Shown in pieces: positions 23,125 through 29,260 of a stretch of 29,260 bases of DNA; position 1 is the stretch's first letter; each line of letters opens with the position of its first letter. The position numbers were made by a program, and so were the translations under genes. Source of the stretch: JAQVQN01 sp964557205 (GTDB lineage: Bacteria; Verrucomicrobiota; Kiritimatiellia; RFP12; UBA1067); the NCBI GenBank assembly GCA_964557205.1, contig CAZKZI010000024.1, positions 1 to 29,260 of the forward strand, written 5' to 3'. The notes under the pieces were generated by a model, which saw nothing but the letters and a program-made list of their open reading frames with translations, searched no databases and was not told the DNA's origin.

Positions 23125-25806
23125 ATGAGAAAACAACCCCTTACCAATACGCGCCAAAGCATACGGACACAGTTCGGAATTGTGACCGCGTGCATGCTGC
23201 TGGGGCTTCTGGCAACGTTTTATCTTGGTGGGCGCTTCATCCTTGTGCATATGCTTCGCCAGGCCGAGAAGAATATACAGGTCATCAGTTCCGACATCAA
23301 AAAAGTGGTGTACGGGGAACTGATCTCGGTTCAGCGCACGACTCGCCGTGTAGCCGAGATACTGCCGCCGTTAACTACCGAGCTTCCTGAAGATTTCCTG
23401 CGGGAACAAATATTGTACGCTCCCGGTGAAACGCCGATCACTCTGGCTGTCTTTTTTAATGCTGACGGCACCTTCATGAAAGGCTTGTTCCTACAGTCTG
23501 GCGGTGCTACGCGCCCGGTCGAGGAGCACGAAATACAGCCTTATTTTTCCGGATTTTCTCCACTACCAGCAACCATCCAGAATAACTTTCCCGCATCCGG
23601 GTTGATTATTTTCAATGGCAAGCCTCTATTTTTTGCCTTGGCGCCCCACAATGATCCGCAAGGCCATGTTAATGGTTTTGTTTTGCTGGGCTCGCCTTTT
23701 CACAGCATCTCTCTGATCAACCGGATCAACACGATCACGCATGGCATGCATGTGTCCGTGTCCGAACGCCCGCGGCCAACTGCCAGCCCTCGTCTGGACG
23801 ACCGTGACGGCTCAAGACCCCATAAGATCGCCCCGATATTCAAGGATTCCGTCAACTACTATTCGGGAGGCAGATGGCATCTGGGCGAGAATATTTTTGA
23901 GGCCGTGTTGCCAGTCAACGACATCATGGGCAAAGAGGTTTCAGTTTTCTCCGTACGTATGCCCAGCTCTTTTTCTTCGTTGGCACACATCGCGCTGGGG
24001 TGGCTGACCTCCTTCACCGCTGCCGTCGGCATCATCTTTGTCTTGCCGATGTTCTGGCTGCAAGCCCGCGTCTTGCTCAATCCTCTGACAAACTTGACAA
24101 ACCAGATCAGGGAAATCGGCAAGAAGCATCTTGACGGCAACTGCGCGAAACTGGTCTGGCCCAAAAAAGACGAGTTCGGCGTGCTAGCTGATGGCGTCAA
24201 CGAGATGGTCGCAGCCCTAGCGGAGAATACAAGCAAAATCAAGGCTCACGAACAGAAGCAAAGAGCGCTGATAGCAGGCATGCCGGACTGCCTGTGCGTG
24301 TTTGACCGTAACGCCAATATCGTCACCATCCATAAACAGCCGGACTATTCCCACTCGATTCCAGGCTTGCTGTCCGGACATCCCATAACACCGCCTATTT
24401 TTCCTGACACCGATTGCGAGGCCATGCGCAAAGCCATTGACGATGCCTTCCAAACCAACGGCATCCAGATGGTCATGATCTGTTGCCGCGAGTCAGACGG
24501 ATCTTATCGCCATTTCGAGACCCGTATAAGCCGCCTAGACGACTTTCTGGCTCTGGTTGTGATGCGCGAGATGACCAAAGAGTGGCGCGAGCGGGAGACA
24601 CGTGAGCAAATGGAGACGCGTCTGGCCAAAGTGGAAAAAATGGAAAGCCTAAGCACCTTGGCGGCAGGAATAGCGCATGACGTCAACAATATCCTGACCA
24701 TCATACAGAACACCATTGACATAACCTGGGAAAACCCCTTGGAAGGCGAAGAGCAAAAGGCTGTCAGCACGATAAAGCAGGCGACCGGCAAGGGCGTGAG
24801 TCTCGCACGCGAACTTATGACCTATGCCGGACACACCAGCATATCCCTCAAACGTGAAGACCCCAACAAGATTGTAGTAGACCTGGAAAAACTCATGGGT
24901 GGCGTAATCGCATCCAATGTCAGCCTTGAGCTAAAACTTACCCCTGACCTGCCGACGGTCGATGCCGACCCGCACCAGTTCTGGAAAGTAATCATCAACC
25001 TTCTTAAGAACGCCTCAGAGGCCATGGGAGGAGCGAGCGGACACATTCGCATCAGCACCTATCCTTATATAATGGATGCGACGAACGCCAACGTTTTCTT
25101 CAGCACGCAAACTTTGAATTTCGGTCGTGGTGTCGTGTTCCAGATTGACGACACCGGTTCAGGCATATCACAAGAAGTCATTAAGCGGTTGTTTGAGCCA
25201 TTTTTCTCGACTAAATCCGTCGGTCGCGGATTAGGTCTGGCAACCGTGTTCGGTATCATAGACGCCCACAACGGCGGGATCGCCATATCATCCGAATTGG
25301 GCAAGGGCACAACTTTCCGTGTGTGGCTGCCTGTAGCTATTGATCTGCCGCCCGCTTTGTCGGAAGCCACCGCGCCAGAACCAACAAAAGCTGGCGCACT
25401 CGTCGACAAGACGGCGGCTTTGCCGTTACCGACTCTCGCGCCCTGCGTGCTGCTGGTCGAAGACGATCGCGCCATAATCCAATCCACGACCATACTTTTA
25501 CGTTCGCTCAATGTGGAGGTCTTTGCGGCCACAAGCAAGCGCGAGGCGATATCGCTCTTCAGGAAACACGCAGATGCCGTATCAGCGATCTTACTGGATG
25601 CCCAGATCGGTGAACTTGACAATGTGCGGCTGCTGAGCGTTTTGAGGTTGCGCAAGCCTACCCTCAAGACCATCATCATCTCCGGCTACAACGAGGATAG
25701 AATAAGCCGCATGTTCGCGTCCGAAGCCTATGAAGGCTTCCTGAAGAAGCCCTACACCCGCGCCGAACTGAAAGCCGCTCTCTCTAGCTTCATGCGGTTA
25801 ACATGA
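23125..25806 (+). CDS. hybrid sensor histidine kinase with C-terminal receiver domain
   Basis: The 893-aa inner-membrane protein has TM1 at about 18-38, a periplasmic sensor of about 240 residues (Cache-like by length and layout, unproven), TM2 around 290-312 (WLTSFTAAVGIIFVLPMFWL), a HAMP domain, a PAS-like segment (ALIAGMPDCLCVFDRNANIV), a DHp domain with phosphoacceptor His518 (AAGIAHDVNNIL) and an HATPase domain. The HATPase has N (NLLKNASEAMGG), G1 (DDTGSGIS), F (FEPFFSTK) and G2 (GRGLGLATVFGI) boxes. A receiver follows, with the acidic pair LVEDD, Asp825 in LLDAQ and Lys in KKPYT. ATG 23125 is preferred over TTG 23086 or ATG 23092 because it puts basic residues just before TM1; the start remains uncertain. 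No response regulator lies beside it. Confidence 0.9.
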   Translation: MRKQPLTNTRQSIRTQFGIVTACMLLGLLATFYLGGRFILVHMLRQAEKNIQVISSDIKKVVYGELISVQRTTRRVAEILPPLTTELPEDFLREQILYAPGETPITLAVFFNADGTFMKGLFLQSGGATRPVEEHEIQPYFSGFSPLPATIQNNFPASGLIIFNGKPLFFALAPHNDPQGHVNGFVLLGSPFHSISLINRINTITHGMHVSVSERPRPTASPRLDDRDGSRPHKIAPIFKDSVNYYSGGRWHLGENIFEAVLPVNDIMGKEVSVFSVRMPSSFSSLAHIALGWLTSFTAAVGIIFVLPMFWLQARVLLNPLTNLTNQIREIGKKHLDGNCAKLVWPKKDEFGVLADGVNEMVAALAENTSKIKAHEQKQRALIAGMPDCLCVFDRNANIVTIHKQPDYSHSIPGLLSGHPITPPIFPDTDCEAMRKAIDDAFQTNGIQMVMICCRESDGSYRHFETRISRLDDFLALVVMREMTKEWRERETREQMETRLAKVEKMESLSTLAAGIAHDVNNILTIIQNTIDITWENPLEGEEQKAVSTIKQATGKGVSLARELMTYAGHTSISLKREDPNKIVVDLEKLMGGVIASNVSLELKLTPDLPTVDADPHQFWKVIINLLKNASEAMGGASGHIRISTYPYIMDATNANVFFSTQTLNFGRGVVFQIDDTGSGISQEVIKRLFEPFFSTKSVGRGLGLATVFGIIDAHNGGIAISSELGKGTTFRVWLPVAIDLPPALSEATAPEPTKAGALVDKTAALPLPTLAPCVLLVEDDRAIIQSTTILLRSLNVEVFAATSKREAISLFRKHADAVSAILLDAQIGELDNVRLLSVLRLRKPTLKTIIISGYNEDRISRMFASEAYEGFLKKPYTRAELKAALSSFMRLT

Positions 25807-26650
25807 ACTTTTTAACGGCTGGCACAAGTGCCTGCGGATGCGCAAGGAAAAAGTGGCAGGTTCTGCCGGTCAGCGCGGAAATCTCCTCATGCAACAACTT
25901 GTTAAAAGGATTCATCAAAGCCACTAACGCCTCCTCGGCCATCAAGGCAAAAGGCGCCACGCCCTTGACTTGCATAAAAACCGAAGGCAGAATCTTGGAA
26001 GCGGCAGGTGTGGTCTCGAACAGGCCGATCGGTATCGCCGGCATCTCGCAGTCCCTCTGCATCGACTCCATCAGAGAGTCCGTCATCTCAGGGTGATGAT
26101 CATCCAGCAACGCCAATGCGGAAATCAACATCGGAGTGTCAGTCACCGGATGCTCGGTCAGCACATGCAGAATGTCCATGCACATCTCCTTGGGCAGGTA
26201 ATCACGCTCTTTCCACAACCAGACCAGATCCATCTCCGCTGCCGAAGCGGAGCGCGAAAGCGCGTGTACCGCCAATCTCGCGTCCGGGACACCTCCATCC
26301 GCAACCTCTATTGACGCCCCGGACCCCAGGCCCTCGACATCCCGACGAAACTGCCTCTTGAGTATCTGGCCCTGAACCTCCTCAAAAACCCTCGACATAG
26401 TCGCCTGCGCCGGAGGATAATCCGTAAACGTGCTTAAGTGCCCTGCAATAATCTGCGCGTTATCATAATCCTTTTCTCGCAGCAAAGTCTCCGCCAGACT
26501 TATCAGGCAGTCCCTGCGCTTATCCGACTGGCCTGTCTGCTCGTAGGCAACCGCCAGAAATTCAAGGCTGGTGCGGTCTCCCGGCATGCTTACCAGCATC
26601 TGCTCAAAAAATTCGACCGCCTCTTCCATCTTGTGATCGGACTCAGACAT
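25790..26650 (-). CDS. TPR-like protein with C-terminal MshEN-like (GspE N-terminal) domain
   Basis: The 286-aa protein has no signal peptide. Residues about 1-100 are helical repeats (AVEFFEQMLVSMPGDRTSLE, split at MLVSMPG; AVAYEQTGQSDKRRDCLISL). The C-terminal part, about 150-282, follows the MshEN/GspE N-terminal pattern. In particular VALMNPFNKLLHEEIS here matches VALGDPFDLLAQEELG in the ATPase encoded 296 bp away on the other strand, with the surrounding spacing kept for about 75 residues. It therefore looks like an ATPase N-terminal domain joined to TPRs without an ATPase. In MshE this domain binds c-di-GMP and links the ATPase to its membrane partners. ATG 26650 has GGAG 7 nt upstream. 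Its 3' end overlaps the histidine kinase gene by 17 nt. Confidence 0.75.
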   Translation of the reverse strand: MSESDHKMEEAVEFFEQMLVSMPGDRTSLEFLAVAYEQTGQSDKRRDCLISLAETLLREKDYDNAQIIAGHLSTFTDYPPAQATMSRVFEEVQGQILKRQFRRDVEGLGSGASIEVADGGVPDARLAVHALSRSASAAEMDLVWLWKERDYLPKEMCMDILHVLTEHPVTDTPMLISALALLDDHHPEMTDSLMESMQRDCEMPAIPIGLFETTPAASKILPSVFMQVKGVAPFALMAEEALVALMNPFNKLLHEEISALTGRTCHFFLAHPQALVPAVKKFMLTA

Positions 26651-26716
26651 GATTCACTCCGTTAACGCCCAAAAACCCGACAACAAAATTTGAACCATTA
26701 GCATCCCCTAGGATGC

Positions 26717-26756
26717 AGGTGTTTAGGTGTTTAGACTGTCAGGTGTTTAGGTTTGT
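26717..26756. repeat. 8-bp imperfect tandem repeat (AGGTGTTT), 5 units
   Basis: Units: AGGTGTTT (26717), AGGTGTTT (26725), a variant AGACTGTC (26733), AGGTGTTT (26741) and AGGTTTGT (26749). The array lies in the 296-bp divergent gap upstream of the pilus ATPase. A 6-bp inverted repeat, GCATCC-CCTA-GGATGC (26701-26716), abuts it. Confidence 0.7.
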
Positions 26757-26810
26757 ACAAAAGTAACGATTTTGATACGCAAAACAAGCAATTGCGCCTT
26801 TTCACATAGC

Positions 26811-26826
26811 CGCAGAGAACGCAGAG
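26811..26826. repeat. short direct repeat CGCAGAG x2
   Basis: CGCAGAG occurs at 26811-26817 and 26820-26826 with AA between. It resembles fragments of CGCAGAG-type dispersed repeats seen between genes in other bacteria. Two copies are too few to name a family. Confidence 0.4.
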
Positions 26827-26893
26827 CTTCTTGCCCAATTAAAAGCACAAATCGTGCCGTATTGTTATGGTTAATTTAAGAAACAAAGCGAAG

Positions 26894-26911
26894 TTGGCAT
26901 TTTTTATGCTA
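26894..26911 (+). promoter_or_regulatory. sigma-54-like promoter of the pilus/secretion ATPase gene
   Basis: TTGGCATTTTTTATGCTA has the invariant GG (26896-26897) and GC (26908-26909) exactly 10 bp apart, with 5/6 (TGGCAT) and 4/5 (ATGCT) matches to TGGCAC and TTGCW. The predicted start is near 26921, 26 nt before ATG 26947. A sigma-70 reading (TTGGCA, 15-18 bp, an AT-rich -10) is also possible. Confidence 0.45.
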
Positions 26912-26946
26912 TTTTATTATTACAACAAATTACAAAAAAAGCCTTT

Positions 26947-28671
26947 ATGACCCCTACAACCCATTACCAGAATTTTAAGAGCGCACTGATTCAACGCGGA
27001 GTTCTGAGCGAGGAACAGTTGCAGACCGCCCAGAATGAAGCGGGCAACATGCCTCTGGAGCAGTATCTGGCGCAAAGCGGTCTGATTTCTGCCGAGGCCT
27101 TGACTTTGTCTTTAGCAGCGTACTTCAACATCACGCCTGTCGTTCTGCCGCCGACTTTCATGCCACCTGCCGAACTTTTGGATATGGCGCCTTCAAATGT
27201 ATGGGTGCGTTTGAAAGCTCTGCCGCTGATAAAACTGGGTGCCCGACTGACCGTAGCTCTTGGCGACCCCTTTGATCTGTTGGCCCAAGAGGAACTGGGG
27301 CGTGTTTTGAGAATGGACATAATCCCGGTGGCGGCTTACGAGAAAGCCGTGGCGGAGTCGTTGTTGCGCGCCCAGTCTACCAGAGATTCACAAAATCCCG
27401 ACCTGGCAATGGAAAACATCATGAAGGTGCCGGAGGCCGACATCGAGTTCTCCAGCGAGCCGCAGCAGAAGGAAGAGAGCATCGACAAGACGCTGGAGAC
27501 CGCCGAAGAGGCGCCGGTCATCCGCATGGTGAACATGATGCTGGTCGAAGCGCTCCGCACCGGGGCCAGCGACATACATTTCGAGGCTATGGAGAAAAGT
27601 TCGCGCCTGCGTTACCGCATCGACGGGGCACTGATCGAACGGCCCAGCCCGCCGCGCTCGCTGCACAACGCCATCGTCTCGCGCATCAAGATCATGTCCG
27701 ACCTTGACATCGCCGAACGCCGCAACCCGCAAGACGGACGCTTCAAGGTAAAAGCCCTGAAAAAAGAGGTCGACATCCGCGTCAGTATCCTGCCCACGAT
27801 CCACGGCGAGAAAGTGGTGATGCGTACCTTGGACAAATCGAACCTGGCTCCCAGCTTGGCTGCGCTAGGCCTTGACGATTTCGCCTTCAAAGCCATGAAG
27901 TTCGCGATCGGACAGCCGCACGGTATCATCCTGGTCACCGGCCCCACCGGATCGGGCAAGACCACAACGCTCTACTCCTGCCTGCAGGATCTCAATACGC
28001 CTGATGTCAACATCGTAACCGCTGAAGACCCTGTGGAATACCAGTTGCCGGGCGTTAACCAAGTGCATGTCAACCAGCAGACAGGCCTAACCTTTGCCTC
28101 CGTGCTACGCTCGGTCTTGCGCCAAGATCCCGACATCGTGCTGGTAGGTGAAATAAGAGACGGCGAAACCGCCGACATCGCGGTAAAAGCCGCACTTACC
28201 GGCCATCTTGTGCTCAGCACCCTGCACACCAATGACGCCTCGGGCGTGATCGCCCGCCTGATTGATATGAACGTGCCGCCGTTCCTTATAGCTTCTTCGC
28301 TGATCCTGGCACAGGCACAGCGTCTCTTCCGAAAACTTTGCCCGTTCTGCAAAAAGCCCATGGAGGTTGAGCCGGAGATTCTAGCCGCCAACCGCATTGA
28401 CCCCTCTTTCTTCGAGGACTCAACGATCTTTGCGCCGGGCGGTTGCCCAAAATGCAACGGGATCGGCTATAAAGGCCGCGGCGCTATGATGGAGGTCTTG
28501 CCTGTGACCGACGCCATACGCGAGGCGACCGTCAAAGGCGCCGCTTCAGCCGTAATCCGCGACATAGCCGTCAAGGAGGGCATGATTACCCTTAAAGAGG
28601 CGGGGTTGCTCAAGGTCAAGAACGGCATAACCTCATTACACGCCGCGCTGGAAGTCACAGGCAGCGAATAA
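26947..28671 (+). CDS. GspE/PulE/PilB-family type II secretion / type IV pilus assembly ATPase
   Basis: The 574-aa hexameric cytoplasmic ATPase drives pseudopilus or pilus assembly. An MshEN-type N-terminal domain spans about 5-140. The catalytic core has Walker A GPTGSGKTTTLYS (332 onward), Walker B DPDIVLVGEIRDGETADIA (394 onward, with the acidic residue in VGEIRD) and the His box LVLSTLHTNDA. A tetracysteine zinc motif (Cys465, Cys468, Cys500, Cys503) is typical of GspE/PilB. The length and motifs are intact. The frame begins at ATG 26947 with no strong Shine-Dalgarno. A PilC/GspF-type gene starts 24 nt downstream, so the pair forms an operon. The sequence does not decide between a type II secretion and a type IV pilus role. 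Confidence 0.93.
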   Translation: MTPTTHYQNFKSALIQRGVLSEEQLQTAQNEAGNMPLEQYLAQSGLISAEALTLSLAAYFNITPVVLPPTFMPPAELLDMAPSNVWVRLKALPLIKLGARLTVALGDPFDLLAQEELGRVLRMDIIPVAAYEKAVAESLLRAQSTRDSQNPDLAMENIMKVPEADIEFSSEPQQKEESIDKTLETAEEAPVIRMVNMMLVEALRTGASDIHFEAMEKSSRLRYRIDGALIERPSPPRSLHNAIVSRIKIMSDLDIAERRNPQDGRFKVKALKKEVDIRVSILPTIHGEKVVMRTLDKSNLAPSLAALGLDDFAFKAMKFAIGQPHGIILVTGPTGSGKTTTLYSCLQDLNTPDVNIVTAEDPVEYQLPGVNQVHVNQQTGLTFASVLRSVLRQDPDIVLVGEIRDGETADIAVKAALTGHLVLSTLHTNDASGVIARLIDMNVPPFLIASSLILAQAQRLFRKLCPFCKKPMEVEPEILAANRIDPSFFEDSTIFAPGGCPKCNGIGYKGRGAMMEVLPVTDAIREATVKGAASAVIRDIAVKEGMITLKEAGLLKVKNGITSLHAALEVTGSE

Positions 28672-28695
28672 CCCGCCCACGGAAAGATACTGAAA

Positions 28696-29211
28696 ATGGC
28701 CAAAGCGAAAACTAAATCCGCGACGCGACGCGTCAGTGGCATCGGACAAATAAAAAAAAGGGAGTTGATCCCTTTCACCCGCCAAACCGCCAGCATGCTG
28801 AACGCGGGCATGTCGATCCTTGTGGCCGTTTCCACGCTTGAGGAGCAGTGCGCCCACCCGGGATTTAAAAATGTCCTAAAACACCTGCGAGAGAACATTG
28901 AAAGCGGCTTACCTTTTTCCGAAGGCCTGAGCCACTTTCCGCAGATCTTTGACGACATGTACATCAACATGGTGACCGCAGGCGAGAAAAGCGGCCAGTT
29001 CGCCAATGTCTTGAAACGGCTGGCCGTCATGATGGACGCCTCCGCGCGCCTCGTGCGCAAAGTCAAATCCGCCATGACATATCCGACCGTTATACTGGCG
29101 CTGGCGCTGATCATCGCCAGTGCGCTGGTCGTTTTCGTTGTGCCGGTATTCACAGAAATGTTCTCCGGTTTCGGCCAGTCTCTGCCGATGCCGACCCAGA
29201 TACTGGTGTGA
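28696..29211 (+). CDS. truncated PilC/GspF-type inner-membrane platform protein
   Basis: The 171 residues match only the first of the two T2SSF (PF00482) repeats of PilC/GspF proteins, which are normally about 400 aa. Visible signatures are FTRQTASMLNAGMSIL, FSEGLSHFPQIFDDMYINMV (split at HFPQ), AGEKSGQF, ALTYP-like AMTYPTVIL and the first membrane helix (ALALIIASALVVFVVPVF). The sequence stays family-like up to LPMPTQILV, where homologues continue into the second repeat, but here TGA (29209-29211) ends the frame. All three forward frames meet stops within the next 25 bases or so, so one frameshift does not rescue it. An insertion or deletion at about 29205-29212 is more likely. The protein would lack the second half of the platform and is probably non-functional. 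Confidence 0.75.
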   Translation: MAKAKTKSATRRVSGIGQIKKRELIPFTRQTASMLNAGMSILVAVSTLEEQCAHPGFKNVLKHLRENIESGLPFSEGLSHFPQIFDDMYINMVTAGEKSGQFANVLKRLAVMMDASARLVRKVKSAMTYPTVILALALIIASALVVFVVPVFTEMFSGFGQSLPMPTQILV

Positions 29212-29260
29212 CATGACAAAGTAAATGCTCCCATAGTAGGGGCAATGAGTCTGCCAAATG
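29212..29260. other. possible left end of an inserted element in the pilC-like gene
   Basis: The final 49 bases do not continue the PilC-like protein in any frame and contain stops in all of them. A short phrase, ATGCTCCCATAGTAGGGGCA, includes CTCCC and GGGG and resembles the CCCC/GGGG-bearing end repeats of IS21-like elements, but this is only an impression. The other end, target duplication and any transposase lie outside the window. Confidence 0.3.

Noticed and set aside
26651..26946. tRNA or other structured RNA in the longest gene-free gap
   Set aside because: I could not find a cloverleaf, a T-loop GTTCGA motif or a long stem. The gap is explained by repeats and a promoter.

Overview
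The window looks like a chromosomal segment of a Gram-negative bacterium. Supporting signs are several predicted lipoproteins, an RseP site-2 protease, a SurA/PrsA-like PPIase and a type II secretion/type IV pilus ATPase. The gene set (lipoprotein GH78 rhamnosidase, GHL10-type glycoside hydrolase-like protein, DXP-pathway genes next to uppS/cdsA/rseP, antiporter fused to PTS EIIA) and the heptamer repeats between genes suggest the PVC group, perhaps Kiritimatiellota or Lentisphaerota. That placement is inference; there is no rRNA or tRNA here to settle it.

Layout. Positions 1-2556 hold a small single-pass membrane protein and a secreted GHL10-like protein, + strand. Positions 2650-6827 hold a probable promoter, kamA (lysine 2,3-aminomutase) and a CPA2 antiporter with a C-terminal PTS EIIA domain. 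Positions 6917-7942 encode a parvulin-type PPIase whose first beta strand seems to lie at the wrong end of the domain. Positions 7939-11190 (- strand) encode a large GH78 alpha-L-rhamnosidase lipoprotein, divergent from a helical-repeat lipoprotein (11380-12957). Positions 12966-19766 (- strand) run purA, uppS, cdsA, dxr, rseP, ispG: purine synthesis, then a compact isoprenoid/lipid-carrier/phospholipid/envelope-protease cluster with 4-nt start/stop overlaps at three junctions. The purA-uppS gap carries two different 7-bp tandem repeats. Positions 19864-22496 (+) hold an intrinsic terminator, an ABC1/UbiB-family kinase and a membrane-anchored TPR protein. Positions 22522-22959 (-) encode an Rrf2 regulator with three cysteines spaced much as in IscR. 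Positions 23125-25806 (+) encode a hybrid sensor histidine kinase. Positions 25790-26650 (-) encode a TPR-like protein with an MshEN-like C-terminal domain, divergent from a GspE/PilB ATPase (26947-28671). A PilC/GspF-type membrane protein follows, whose frame stops after about 170 codons at the window edge.

How the genes relate. UppS makes the undecaprenyl carrier lipid; Dxr and IspG make its isoprenoid precursors by the DXP pathway; CdsA makes CDP-diacylglycerol; RseP cleaves membrane proteins. The rhamnosidase and GHL10 protein point to polysaccharide use. The last three genes form a secretion/pilus locus whose TPR-MshEN neighbour is the most promising unusual protein here, followed by the permuted-looking parvulin. 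I found no CRISPR array, complete mobile element, rRNA or tRNA. Gene-free gaps are all under 300 bp; the longest (26651-26946) holds repeats and a sigma-54-like promoter.
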